The notes beneath the pieces were generated by a model. The model had not been told where the DNA came from. It was given only the letters and a program-made list of their open reading frames with translations, and made no database searches. 22,932 bases of DNA from Calditenuis sp032249575 (GTDB lineage Archaea > Thermoproteota > Nitrososphaeria_A > Caldarchaeales > Calditenuaceae), in assembly GCA_032249575.1 (NCBI GenBank), contig JAVVHL010000005.1:1-22932 (forward strand), written 5' to 3'. Below, piece by piece: positions 6,730 to 13,051 of this stretch. A program made the position numbers and the translations under genes. Numbering within the stretch: the stretch's first letter is position 1; the number at the start of each line of letters is the position of its first letter.

Positions 6730-7680
6730 TCACCTCTTCGAGCGATACCACGTCACGTACCTCCTCACCGTCTCCTCGAAGCTGACCCTAGGCCTCCAGC
6801 CGAGCTCCCTCTGGGCCTTCGTGCTGTCGCTGTAGCTGACGAGGGCCTCGTGGGGTGCCAGCTCCCTCTTCCTCACCTCGACCCTGCGGCCCATGAGCTC
6901 CATCATCAGCTCCGCCAACCTCATCACGCTCTCCGGCTGCCCCCTCCCCAAGTTGTAGACCTCTCCAGCCCTTCCGCGCTCAGCTGCGAGGATCGTGCCC
7001 TCCACGACGTCTCCGACGTAAGTGAAGTCCCTCTCCGCAGGCCTGAAGACGCCGTCCACCGTCCTCCCGTTGACTTCCACAGGCTCGCCCGAGGAGATCC
7101 TGTCGGCGAAGACCTTGAAGACGATGTTGGACCTGCACCTCTCGCCCACTACGTTGAAGTACCTGAGCGTAACGACCTCGAGCCCGTAGGTCCTGAAGTA
7201 CTCCTTGCAGATCTCCTCGCCGATCCACTTGCTGAGCGCGTAGGGCCCCTTGGGCCTCGGGGGCATGTCCTCCCTCCACGGAGGCTGGTGGTCTCCGTAG
7301 ACGCTGCTCGAGGAGGCGAAGACGACGCGCGGTGAGGGCTCCGTCACCCTTGCCGCCTCGAGGACGTTGAGCGTCGTCCTCACGTTGTTCTCGAGGAAGA
7401 GGTGAGGCTGCTCGACGCTGAGCCTGTGCGACGCAAGGGCCGCCAGGTGGAAGACCACCTCAGGCCTGAACCTCTCGAAGACCGTCCTGACGGCTCCGAG
7501 GTCGTTCAGGTCTAAGAGCATCACAAACAACCTTCCCTCCCCCTTCGCTCCCTGCAGCTCCTCGAGGTAGTTCTCGCCGAGCCTTGGATGGCTGACCGCA
7601 ACGACGTCCTCCCCGAGCCCAATAAGCCGCTCGACGAGGTGGCTGCCGATGAAGCCGAGCCCTCCCGTCACGAGCATCAC
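6730..7680 (-). CDS. NAD-dependent nucleotide-sugar epimerase/dehydratase (GalE-like extended SDR)
   Basis: This is a cytoplasmic extended short-chain dehydrogenase of 316 residues that most likely epimerises a UDP-sugar. The NAD-binding motif is TGGLGFIGSH at the very N terminus. The catalytic triad is visible as SSSSVYG (124-126 region), Y147 and K151 (YALSK). The substrate part includes LRYFNVVG and a DFTYVGDVV block typical of GalE and UDP-glucuronate epimerases. Exact substrate is uncertain; UDP-glucose/galactose or UDP-glucuronate/galacturonate are both plausible next to galU and ugd. Start is GTG 7680, with an ATG immediately after as an equal option. It lies 7 bp downstream of the ribophorin-like gene on the same strand, so the two are probably co-transcribed. 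Confidence 0.87.
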   Translation of the reverse strand: MMLVTGGLGFIGSHLVERLIGLGEDVVAVSHPRLGENYLEELQGAKGEGRLFVMLLDLNDLGAVRTVFERFRPEVVFHLAALASHRLSVEQPHLFLENNVRTTLNVLEAARVTEPSPRVVFASSSSVYGDHQPPWREDMPPRPKGPYALSKWIGEEICKEYFRTYGLEVVTLRYFNVVGERCRSNIVFKVFADRISSGEPVEVNGRTVDGVFRPAERDFTYVGDVVEGTILAAERGRAGEVYNLGRGQPESVMRLAELMMELMGRRVEVRKRELAPHEALVSYSDSTKAQRELGWRPRVSFEETVRRYVTWYRSKR

Positions 7681-7687
7681 AGCACGG

Positions 7688-9289
7688 TCACCCCACCAGC
7701 TCTTCGACCATCATCGCGACCTCCCTCATCCCGGCGACCGAGGACCTGATGTCCTTGAGTATCGGGGCAATTATCTTCTCGAGGCTGGACCTCGATAGCT
7801 CGCCCCTCGAGAAGTCTGTGTAGGTTTTGAGCAGAACCCTCAGCGACTCGTTCAGGACGTTCGAATTCCTCTGAACCTCCGCCGCCAGCCTGCTCACTTC
7901 CGGACCCCTGTACGTGATCCTCCTGAGCTCCTCGAGCACGACCTCGGAGGACCTCTTGACCCTCTGGACCCTTTCCCTCAGCGCCGGAAGGGCAGACTTC
8001 TCCGGCGACCTGACGGCCCTCGAGACCTCCTCGACGTCAGCCAGCATCGCCTCTATCGTCTCCCTCACCCTCGAGAGCGCGGCCCTGTCCTGCTCGGCCA
8101 TCTTAGGCTTGGAGGCCCTCCTGACCTTGATGTGGGCCATCACCGACCCCAGGACCAGCGCCAACACCCCGATCACCAACGCATAGGCTCCCCACGGTTG
8201 TGCCGGAGAACCTGTGACCTTCAGCGAGACGACGCCGAAGGTCCCGGGCTGGGGCATCGGGAAAAAAGCCTTCAGCTCGGCCACGTTGCTTCCGCCTCTC
8301 GGTAGGAACTGCGTGACGTATTCGGGCAGCTCGGCCAACCTGACCCCCTCAGGCAGGACGACCCTCACCCTGAAGTCGTCGACCTGGGAGAAGATGGGCA
8401 GGAAGGTCCTAATCTCCAAGCTCCCTTCACCGAGGGAGTAGAGGCCTGAGCCGGAGAGGTCGAGGTCGACCGAGAAGCCGTACCTCCACCCTTGCCTCAG
8501 CTCGTACCTCTCGGGTGTGAGGTAGACCGTGAGCCTGCCCGAGTCCCTGTCGAACGAGTAACGGAGGGTTCCGAGGTCGTCGCCCACCCGCAAGACCTTG
8601 ACTTTCTTCGCCTCCGGTATCAGCAGGTCTACGCTGTTGATCGAGTTGAGGTCGTCGTTCCTAAGGACCAGCCCGATGCTGGCCCTGCCCGAGTAAGGAT
8701 CGACCTCCTCCACGACGGATTCGGCCCTTAGCAGCCTGAGGCCTGTGCCCTTGAAGGTGAAGGTGTTCGGCGCGGCCCTTGTCGAAGAGAGCTCCTCCAT
8801 GAACCTGCTGGCCTCGCTCTCCTTGCTCTGGTACCCCGCAGGGACCGAGGAGAAGGAGGATTCGGCCGGAAGCCGAACAGTCACGTTGGCCGAGTAGGTG
8901 GCTCCCTCCATCACCGGAACGTCGACGATCCTGAGCGCGTAGGTGTCGGCGTCCCTCTGCTCCACCTTCGACTTCAGCGTGTACCAGAACTCGACGACCT
9001 GGGAGGTGGGTCTGAGCTCGATCGCCAGCGTGCCGTCATCCCGCCTCACAACTTTGAAAGAAGCGCCTGAGACGTAATGCGAGACGAGGTCCTTGGCGTC
9101 CTCAGGCATCACGAGAACGGTGAAGGCCGATCCTCCGTGGTCTGAGATCCTGTCCTTCACGGTCACCAGGCCGTACTGGCTGACCTCGATCGTCCTCTCG
9201 ACCGTGAGCCGGGGCGAAGCTGCATGGGCCACGAAGAACGTTCCGAGGAGAGCCAGCGCCAATACCGTCAACAGCAGGCGTCTTACCAT
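7688..9289 (-). CDS. Ribophorin I (OST1)-like membrane protein with cytoplasmic helical tail
   Basis: The protein has 533 residues from ATG 9289. Residues 1-24 form a signal peptide (MVRRLLLTVLALALLG, then AHA-A). Residues 25-365 are beta-rich and extracytoplasmic, 367-387 form one membrane helix (YALVIGVLALVLGSVMA), and 390-533 are charged, helical and cytoplasmic. Motifs resemble human ribophorin I as I remember it. RTIEVSQYGLVTVKD (32-46) recalls RVIEVSHWGNIAVEE. GWRYGFSV (267), LYSLGEG (283) and VRVVLPEG (308) recall GWKTHYIV, LYNLGDQ and VKIILPEG, in the same order and at nearly the same spacing. The inside tail matches the size of the ribophorin I cytoplasmic domain. Ribophorin I is a non-catalytic oligosaccharyltransferase subunit, so a role in N-glycosylation is inferred. 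The frame is open for 67 more codons upstream, but ATG 9289 gives the signal peptide, a GGGGG Shine-Dalgarno-like run and correct TATA spacing. Confidence 0.7.
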   Translation of the reverse strand: MVRRLLLTVLALALLGTFFVAHAASPRLTVERTIEVSQYGLVTVKDRISDHGGSAFTVLVMPEDAKDLVSHYVSGASFKVVRRDDGTLAIELRPTSQVVEFWYTLKSKVEQRDADTYALRIVDVPVMEGATYSANVTVRLPAESSFSSVPAGYQSKESEASRFMEELSSTRAAPNTFTFKGTGLRLLRAESVVEEVDPYSGRASIGLVLRNDDLNSINSVDLLIPEAKKVKVLRVGDDLGTLRYSFDRDSGRLTVYLTPERYELRQGWRYGFSVDLDLSGSGLYSLGEGSLEIRTFLPIFSQVDDFRVRVVLPEGVRLAELPEYVTQFLPRGGSNVAELKAFFPMPQPGTFGVVSLKVTGSPAQPWGAYALVIGVLALVLGSVMAHIKVRRASKPKMAEQDRAALSRVRETIEAMLADVEEVSRAVRSPEKSALPALRERVQRVKRSSEVVLEELRRITYRGPEVSRLAAEVQRNSNVLNESLRVLLKTYTDFSRGELSRSSLEKIIAPILKDIRSSVAGMREVAMMVEELVG

Positions 9290-9314
9290 TTCCCCCAACA
9301 GCCCAATCCCCTCG

Positions 9315-9326
9315 TTCAAAAGGTTG
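9315..9326 (-). promoter_or_regulatory. BRE/TATA-like element for the ribophorin-like gene
   Basis: The minus strand reads CAACCTTTTGAA, centred about 30 nt before ATG 9289. The same CAACCTTTT string occurs on the opposite strand at 9411-9419, about 30 nt before the divergent DUF99 gene. This mirrored arrangement supports both promoter calls and both start codons. Confidence 0.5.
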
Positions 9327-9408
9327 ACGAAACCGACCCATCGTTGCTGAGCCTTCCGGAGCGCAGGGCCCTCGACAAGCCTTCCGTTTCGAGTTAGGCA
9401 CGACTCGA

Positions 9409-9420
9409 TCCAACCTTTTT
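9409..9420 (+). promoter_or_regulatory. BRE/TATA-like element for the DUF99 gene
   Basis: CCAACCTTTTTT is centred about 30 nt before ATG 9447. The in-frame TTG 9420 and ATG 9438 would lie too close to this element. It is the mirror image of the promoter of the divergent ribophorin-like gene. Confidence 0.5.
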
Positions 9421-9446
9421 TGTGCCGGGCCGAGTGTATGACCTGG

Positions 9447-10046
9447 ATGGAATACTCCGAACCGAAGGTGAGGCCCTTCGACCCCCACAAGAAGGGCTAC
9501 AGGGTCTTGGGGATTGCGGAGAGCTTCTCGCCGGACCAGCCAACAGCGACCCTCGGCGGCGTCGTGATGAGGGCTGACCTGATCGTAGACGGCATAGCGC
9601 TCGGAAGGTGCAGGGTCATGGGGATGGACGCTACGGAGGCGGTGATATCGCTCTACAGGTCGCTCGGAAGGGAGGACGTCAACCTGATACTGCTCGGTGG
9701 ATGCATCATCAGCCTCTTCAACGTCGTTCGTGTCAGAGAGGTGGCCGCTGAGACGGGACTCCCGGTCGTCTGCGTCACCTACAACCCGTCGGAGGGGCTG
9801 GAGGAGGTGCTCTTGAGGAGGTTCGGAGCCGATGCGGCGGAGAGGCTCGAGGCCTACAGGGAGCTGGGTGGGAGGGAGGAGGTCAGGCTGAGGACAGGCC
9901 ACACCGTCTACGTCAGGCGCGTGGGCGTCTCCAGAAGGGCGACGGAGGTCATGCTGAACTCCCTCACGGTCAGCGGAAAGGTTCCGGAGCCGTTGAGGTT
10001 GGCGAAGCTCGTCGCCCGGGCCGCCAGGGCCTTCCTTTGTTCCTGA
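9447..10046 (+). CDS. DUF99 / UPF0215 family protein (endonuclease V-like fold)
   Basis: This conserved archaeal protein of about 199 residues has no established function. Family marks are the opening KGYRVLGIAESF, the strand TLGGVVMRADLIVDGIALG, the MGMDAT motif, the hydrophobic strand VNLILLGGCII followed by FNVV, and TGLPVVCVTYNPS. As I recall, DUF99 proteins share the RNase H-like fold of endonuclease V. The conserved acidic residues seen here (VDG, MDAT) could be a nuclease-type site, but nothing visible proves activity. Two in-frame upstream starts exist (TTG 9420, ATG 9438); ATG 9447 was chosen from TATA spacing. It is divergent from the ribophorin-like gene and convergent with the next gene, whose stop is 3 bp away, so it appears monocistronic. 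Confidence 0.82.
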   Translation: MEYSEPKVRPFDPHKKGYRVLGIAESFSPDQPTATLGGVVMRADLIVDGIALGRCRVMGMDATEAVISLYRSLGREDVNLILLGGCIISLFNVVRVREVAAETGLPVVCVTYNPSEGLEEVLLRRFGADAAERLEAYRELGGREEVRLRTGHTVYVRRVGVSRRATEVMLNSLTVSGKVPEPLRLAKLVARAARAFLCS

Positions 10047-10049
10047 GAC

Positions 10050-11084
10050 TCAACGCTGGACGAAGGTCCCCGGAGGGATCACCACGGGTTCGTCCTGGGT
10101 GCCGACGAGGACTGTGCCCTCAGGCACGACCGAGCCTGAGCCGATCACGCACCTCTCGATCCTGACACCTTCACCTACCTTCGCTCCCTCGAGGACCAGC
10201 GACTCGAAGACCTCCGCTTTCCTTCCGACCGATGACCCCCTCATCAGCGCTGAGGCCTCGACCGAGGAGGAGGGGCCCAGCGTCACGAACTCGTCGACGA
10301 AGGCGGTCCTGAGCGACGAACCTCCCATCACCACCGATCCCCTGCCGAGGCGGAAGCCGTCTCCGAGCTCGCGCTTGAGGTAGACGACGTTGGCCCTCAG
10401 GAGCTCCGCCGGCCCTCCCAGGTCGAACCACCAGCTTCCCTCTGACCTCAGGACGCCGATCCTCCTGCCCCTCCTCACTAGCCCCACGACAGCATCCGTC
10501 AGCTCGTATTCGCCTCGTGGTGAAAGCGGCACAGAGGAAGCCAATTCCATCACCTCGCCCGGGAGGACGTAGATCCCTGCGTTCACCAGCGCAGGAGGTC
10601 TGACTTCCTTCGACTTCTCAGCTATCCCGACGAGCAGATCTCCGTCCACCTGGAGCGCTCCGAACCTCCAAGGATCGTGCCTGACTACGCCGATCAGCCC
10701 TCCGTCGAGTCCGCCCTCCTCTACCCTCCTGATCAGCTCCTCCAGCGGCTCCCTGGTCACCGTCACGTCGCCGTATACCAGGACGAACCTCTCGCCCCTG
10801 TCCACGAAGTCCCTGGCCGCGAGAAGCGCATCGGCCGTTCCCCTCGGCCTCTCCTGCAAGGAAAAGCTGAGCTCTATGCCCCTCACGTCGGAGAGGGCCT
10901 CCCTGATCCTCTCGGCCATGTAACCGATCACGACGCGGACCTCCTCGACACCGACTTGCGAGAGGACCTCGATCACGCGCCTGACTATCGGCTTCCCGGC
11001 TACAGGCAGGAGGTGCTTCGGCCTCTCCGAGGTTAGGGGGTTCATCCTCGACCCTATTCCGGCAGCTAGGACTACTGCCTTCAA
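10050..11084 (-). CDS. Sugar-1-phosphate nucleotidyltransferase with C-terminal left-handed beta-helix (GlmU/RmlA-like)
   Basis: It is predicted to activate a sugar-1-phosphate with an NTP. The N-terminal domain begins MKAVVLAAGIGSRMNPLT and continues RPKHLLPVAGKP, the nucleotidyltransferase signature. QERPRGTADAL and the metal-binding VYGDV follow. From about residue 225 the sequence turns into hexapeptide-like repeats (GRGSVVMGGSSLR, GPSSSVEASALMRGSSVG, GEGVRIERCVIGSGSVVPEG), a left-handed beta-helix. Archaeal relatives include bifunctional GlmU-type enzymes making UDP-GlcNAc, and glucose-1-phosphate thymidylyltransferases. I cannot see the acetyltransferase residues clearly, so UDP-GlcNAc synthesis is only one option. 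TTG 11084 is preferred because the conserved strand starts there and a TATA-like element lies 30 nt upstream; an in-frame TTG at 11102 would add six residues. Confidence 0.85.
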   Translation of the reverse strand: MKAVVLAAGIGSRMNPLTSERPKHLLPVAGKPIVRRVIEVLSQVGVEEVRVVIGYMAERIREALSDVRGIELSFSLQERPRGTADALLAARDFVDRGERFVLVYGDVTVTREPLEELIRRVEEGGLDGGLIGVVRHDPWRFGALQVDGDLLVGIAEKSKEVRPPALVNAGIYVLPGEVMELASSVPLSPRGEYELTDAVVGLVRRGRRIGVLRSEGSWWFDLGGPAELLRANVVYLKRELGDGFRLGRGSVVMGGSSLRTAFVDEFVTLGPSSSVEASALMRGSSVGRKAEVFESLVLEGAKVGEGVRIERCVIGSGSVVPEGTVLVGTQDEPVVIPPGTFVQR

Positions 11085-11109
11085 ACCCCAGCCAGTTCCC
11101 AACCGTTTC

Positions 11110-11117
11110 TGAAAAAC
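11110..11117 (-). promoter_or_regulatory. TATA-like element for the nucleotidyltransferase gene
   Basis: The minus strand reads GTTTTTCA, centred about 30 nt before TTG 11084 but only 12 nt before TTG 11102. It therefore supports the shorter protein. The remaining gap up to 11230 has lower GC than its surroundings but no other recognisable element. Confidence 0.4.
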
Positions 11118-11230
11118 GTGAGGCTACGTGGGCTCGATACTCACAGGGGCATGCATCCGAAATCAGCGAAACGAAGACAATCAACCGCTCAGACAGAGGG
11201 GCATCGCAATACACAGGGCGATCTTACAGC

Positions 11231-11626
11231 TCACACGCCGACAGGAAAGCGGACTCCTCTCGCGTCGACCGAGGCACCTCTCCTAACTAACTCGGACCTG
11301 AGCTCCTCCAACCTCCTCCTGATCCCGAGGTTGTCGAGTATCAGCTTACCCTCAAGCACCGCGGCCAGGACGAGAGAAGACTCGCAGGCCCTCTCCTCGA
11401 GCTCGTCGAGACATACCTCGACCACCGTGGCGTCCAGCATCGGCTCCAGCAGGTGAGGTGCGACGCTCAGGGCCCTGTCCTCCTTGACGATTAGCAGGTC
11501 GTAATCGCTCGCCGCGGTCGCATCGCCCCTTGCCCTAGAACCGAAGAGGATCACGGAGACCCTCATCCCCCTCAGCCTCGAGATGTACCTCTCAAACGCC
11601 TCCTCCTTCGAGCACCTGCCTGACAA
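11231..11626 (-). CDS. MNT-type minimal nucleotidyltransferase, partner of HEPN protein
   Basis: A small protein (131 residues) of the polymerase-beta superfamily. The signature FGSRARGDATAASDYDLLIV gives the GS-x10-DxD core (G29-S30, D41, D43), and the third acid is probably E70 in TVVEVCLDEL. Its gene overlaps the 3' end of the HEPN gene by 35 nt, the standard arrangement of HEPN/MNT pairs. In characterised pairs the MNT enzyme transfers AMP onto the HEPN partner and blocks its RNase activity, so this would be the antitoxin; that role is inferred here. The TTG at 11626 overlaps HEPN and has GGTCGAGG just upstream. The first ATG (11566) would remove 20 residues but keep the motif. Confidence 0.8.
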   Translation of the reverse strand: MSGRCSKEEAFERYISRLRGMRVSVILFGSRARGDATAASDYDLLIVKEDRALSVAPHLLEPMLDATVVEVCLDELEERACESSLVLAAVLEGKLILDNLGIRRRLEELRSELVRRGASVDARGVRFPVGV

Positions 11627-11984
11627 CCTCGACCACCCTCCTCCCTATTGCTATGGCCCTCTCCGCCTCGTCTTCAGTGTACTCCGACATCCTCGCGTTG
11701 GGGTACCTCGCCTGAAGGTAGTGCTCCTGTAGCCACCTGAGGTCCTCGATGCCAGGGAGGGACCGCAGCACGTCATCGTGGAGCTCCTTGGCTAGCTCGA
11801 CGAGCGAGTGGGTGAAAGGCTGGTAGCCCTTCCTGAAGATGACCAGGGCCTTTAACGCCAGCTCCGCCGCCTGCTGGGCGTGAAAGCACGCGGCCGCGTG
11901 GTAGCCGTTGTTGCGGTCCACCTCGGCGACCCTCAGGTTCTCCTCGGCCTTCTCGATCCACCTCCGCAGCGTGCTTGCCCGCAT
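11592..11984 (-). CDS. HEPN domain protein, probable toxin partner of MNT
   Basis: An all-helical protein of 130 residues, matching the usual length of the archaeal HEPN family. Typical marks are the first helix LRRWIEKAEENLRVAEVD, then the strongly conserved AACFHAQQAAELALKALVI (31-49), HSLVELAKEL, and the LQEHYLQARYPNAR segment near the C terminus. An R-x4-H sequence (RNNGYH, 24-29) is present but lies before helix 2. This is not where the RNase motif of characterised HepT toxins sits, so nuclease activity is doubtful. It is the first gene of a two-gene unit with the MNT gene. Its promoter region (11985-12112) is shared with the divergent PaREP1 gene and I could not identify a convincing TATA box for it. 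Confidence 0.8.
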   Translation of the reverse strand: MRASTLRRWIEKAEENLRVAEVDRNNGYHAAACFHAQQAAELALKALVIFRKGYQPFTHSLVELAKELHDDVLRSLPGIEDLRWLQEHYLQARYPNARMSEYTEDEAERAIAIGRRVVEVVRQVLEGGGV

Positions 11985-12077
11985 GCCGTGGGTCCCCCAT
12001 CGATCTACGTTCTCAGTTCAACATTAACGCTCGTGGAACGACTATCATATGCTCAACCTCACAAGAGCCGAGAAGTC

Positions 12078-12083
12078 TTATAT
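12078..12083 (+). promoter_or_regulatory. TATA box of the PaREP1-family gene
   Basis: TTATAT lies about 32 nt before ATG 12113. GGTGA at 12105-12109, just before the ATG, could act as a weak ribosome binding site. This is among the clearest TATA boxes in the window. Confidence 0.6.
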
Positions 12084-12112
12084 CGTCAGAGACTGTGTAA
12101 TTGCGGTGAACG

Positions 12113-12583
12113 ATGCCGCTGACGATCCCTGAAAGGATGGCTGAGAGGATCAGGAGGGAGGCCGAGAAGCAAGGCCTTGCGCCGGAAGAGTACATCCTCG
12201 AAGCCATCACCAGGGACCTCGACCCGGATGAAAGGGCGAGGGAGTACATCGAGTCAGCATCGGCCCTTCTCGAGCAGGCGAAGGAAGAGCTGCAGAAGGG
12301 CGACCTGAGGCAGGCCTCGGAGAAGGTCTGGGGAGCCTGTGCGTTGGCGATTGAGGCTCACGCAGCTGCAAGGAAGAGACTCGTTCCGAAATCGCACGCC
12401 GATCTTTGGCTCTACAAGGACGAAGTGGCGAACGAGCTCGGAGAGTGGATCAGGGGCGCGTTCCTCATGGCCGACTCTATGCACAAGAACTTCTTCGAGG
12501 GGTTGGCAACCGCAAAGGACGTTACAGTGGCGTTGGGCGAAGTAGAAAAACTGGTGAAGGCGATACGCGAGGTCTTGAAGTGA
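12113..12583 (+). CDS. PaREP1-family protein (HEPN-like helical domain)
   Basis: A 156-residue protein of unknown function. The N terminus PLTIPERMAERIRREAEKQG and EEYILEAITRDL has the look of the short strand plus two helices that begin PaREP1 proteins. After DPDERA the chain continues as long helices with EYIESASALLEQAKEELQKG and DLRQASEKVWGACALAIEAHA. The GD-x-R/V-QASEKxWGA block is the recognisable family signature. PaREP1 proteins are multi-copy in some Thermoproteota and related to HEPN domains. It is divergently transcribed from the HEPN/MNT pair and could be a third component or an independent relative. The middle segment (KSHADLWLYKDEVANEL) matches the variable loop region of the family. 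Confidence 0.72.
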   Translation: MPLTIPERMAERIRREAEKQGLAPEEYILEAITRDLDPDERAREYIESASALLEQAKEELQKGDLRQASEKVWGACALAIEAHAAARKRLVPKSHADLWLYKDEVANELGEWIRGAFLMADSMHKNFFEGLATAKDVTVALGEVEKLVKAIREVLK

Positions 12584-12597
12584 TCGCACCAATTCAT

Positions 12598-12620
12598 TCG
12601 ATTCTGAGAAGCTGAATCGA
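12598..12620 (+). terminator. Hairpin downstream of the PaREP1-family gene
   Basis: TCGATTC (12598-12604) and GAATCGA (12614-12620) form a perfect 7-bp stem with a 9-nt loop, 15 bp after the stop at 12583. No T-run follows on the plus strand, so termination is uncertain. It may instead be a barrier between two convergent genes. Confidence 0.35.
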
Positions 12621-12630
12621 GGTTCTGCGG

Positions 12631-12636
12631 AAAAAA
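12631..12636 (-). terminator. Oligo-T tract downstream of the SCP2 gene
   Basis: TTTTTT on the minus strand begins about 34 nt after the stop codon of the SCP2-domain gene. Archaeal transcription commonly ends at such U-tracts without a hairpin. Confidence 0.4.
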
Positions 12637-12669
12637 TGGAGCAACTCACTGCCGAACGACGGAACGGAA

Positions 12670-13008
12670 TCAGGTCCTGGCGCTCCCGAGGATCCTGGCC
12701 AGCTCTTGGGCCTCGAGGAGGTTGCCCTGGACCCTGAGCTTTCCGGCGAAGAAGAGCTTGAAGGGGTCCGCCTGGCCCCTGAAGACGTCGACCAGGTCCG
12801 AGGAGGAAGCGATCACGGTGGCCGTGGGATCGGGCGTCTCGCCCTCGTGGACGGTGATGCTTCCCGGCCTGACGTGTATGTAGAAGGGCGCTCCGTCGGT
12901 GGGCTTGAACTGGAACTTCCTCTCCTTCTTGGTCAGCTCAGCGAGCACCTTCTGGTCCGAGGAGATCCTGCCGACAAGCTCCTTGAGCGACTCGAGGGGT
13001 GTGGACAT
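12670..13008 (-). CDS. SCP2 sterol-binding-domain protein
   Basis: A single-domain protein of 112 residues with the SCP2 fold, which holds a hydrophobic ligand in a pocket. The family pattern is seen in the strand FQFKPTDGAPFYIHV, then GSITVHEGETPDPTATVIASSSDLVDVFRGQADPFKLFFAGKLRVQGNLLEAQELARI. The D-x-T / SSDL / G-x-DP / G-K-L-x-VxGN series is characteristic. In archaea the ligand is unlikely to be a sterol and is unknown; other fatty or isoprenoid lipids are possible. The ATG at 13008 gives the normal family length. A TATA-like GATATCAAG lies on the minus strand about 34 nt upstream. It follows rtcA on the same strand by 43 bp and could be read from that transcript as well. Confidence 0.85.
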   Translation of the reverse strand: MSTPLESLKELVGRISSDQKVLAELTKKERKFQFKPTDGAPFYIHVRPGSITVHEGETPDPTATVIASSSDLVDVFRGQADPFKLFFAGKLRVQGNLLEAQELARILGSART

Positions 13009-13051
13009 CGTCGCTCATCACAATACCGCTCGCCTACTTGATATCCGTTCC

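Noticed and set aside
9290..9490. N-terminal 67-residue extension of the ribophorin-like protein
   Set aside because: It overlaps the promoter region and the divergent DUF99 gene, and hides the signal peptide that begins at ATG 9289.
11103..11230. Remnant of a mobile element next to the HEPN/MNT patch
   Set aside because: No terminal inverted repeats, target duplications or transposase fragments are visible; only a modest drop in GC.
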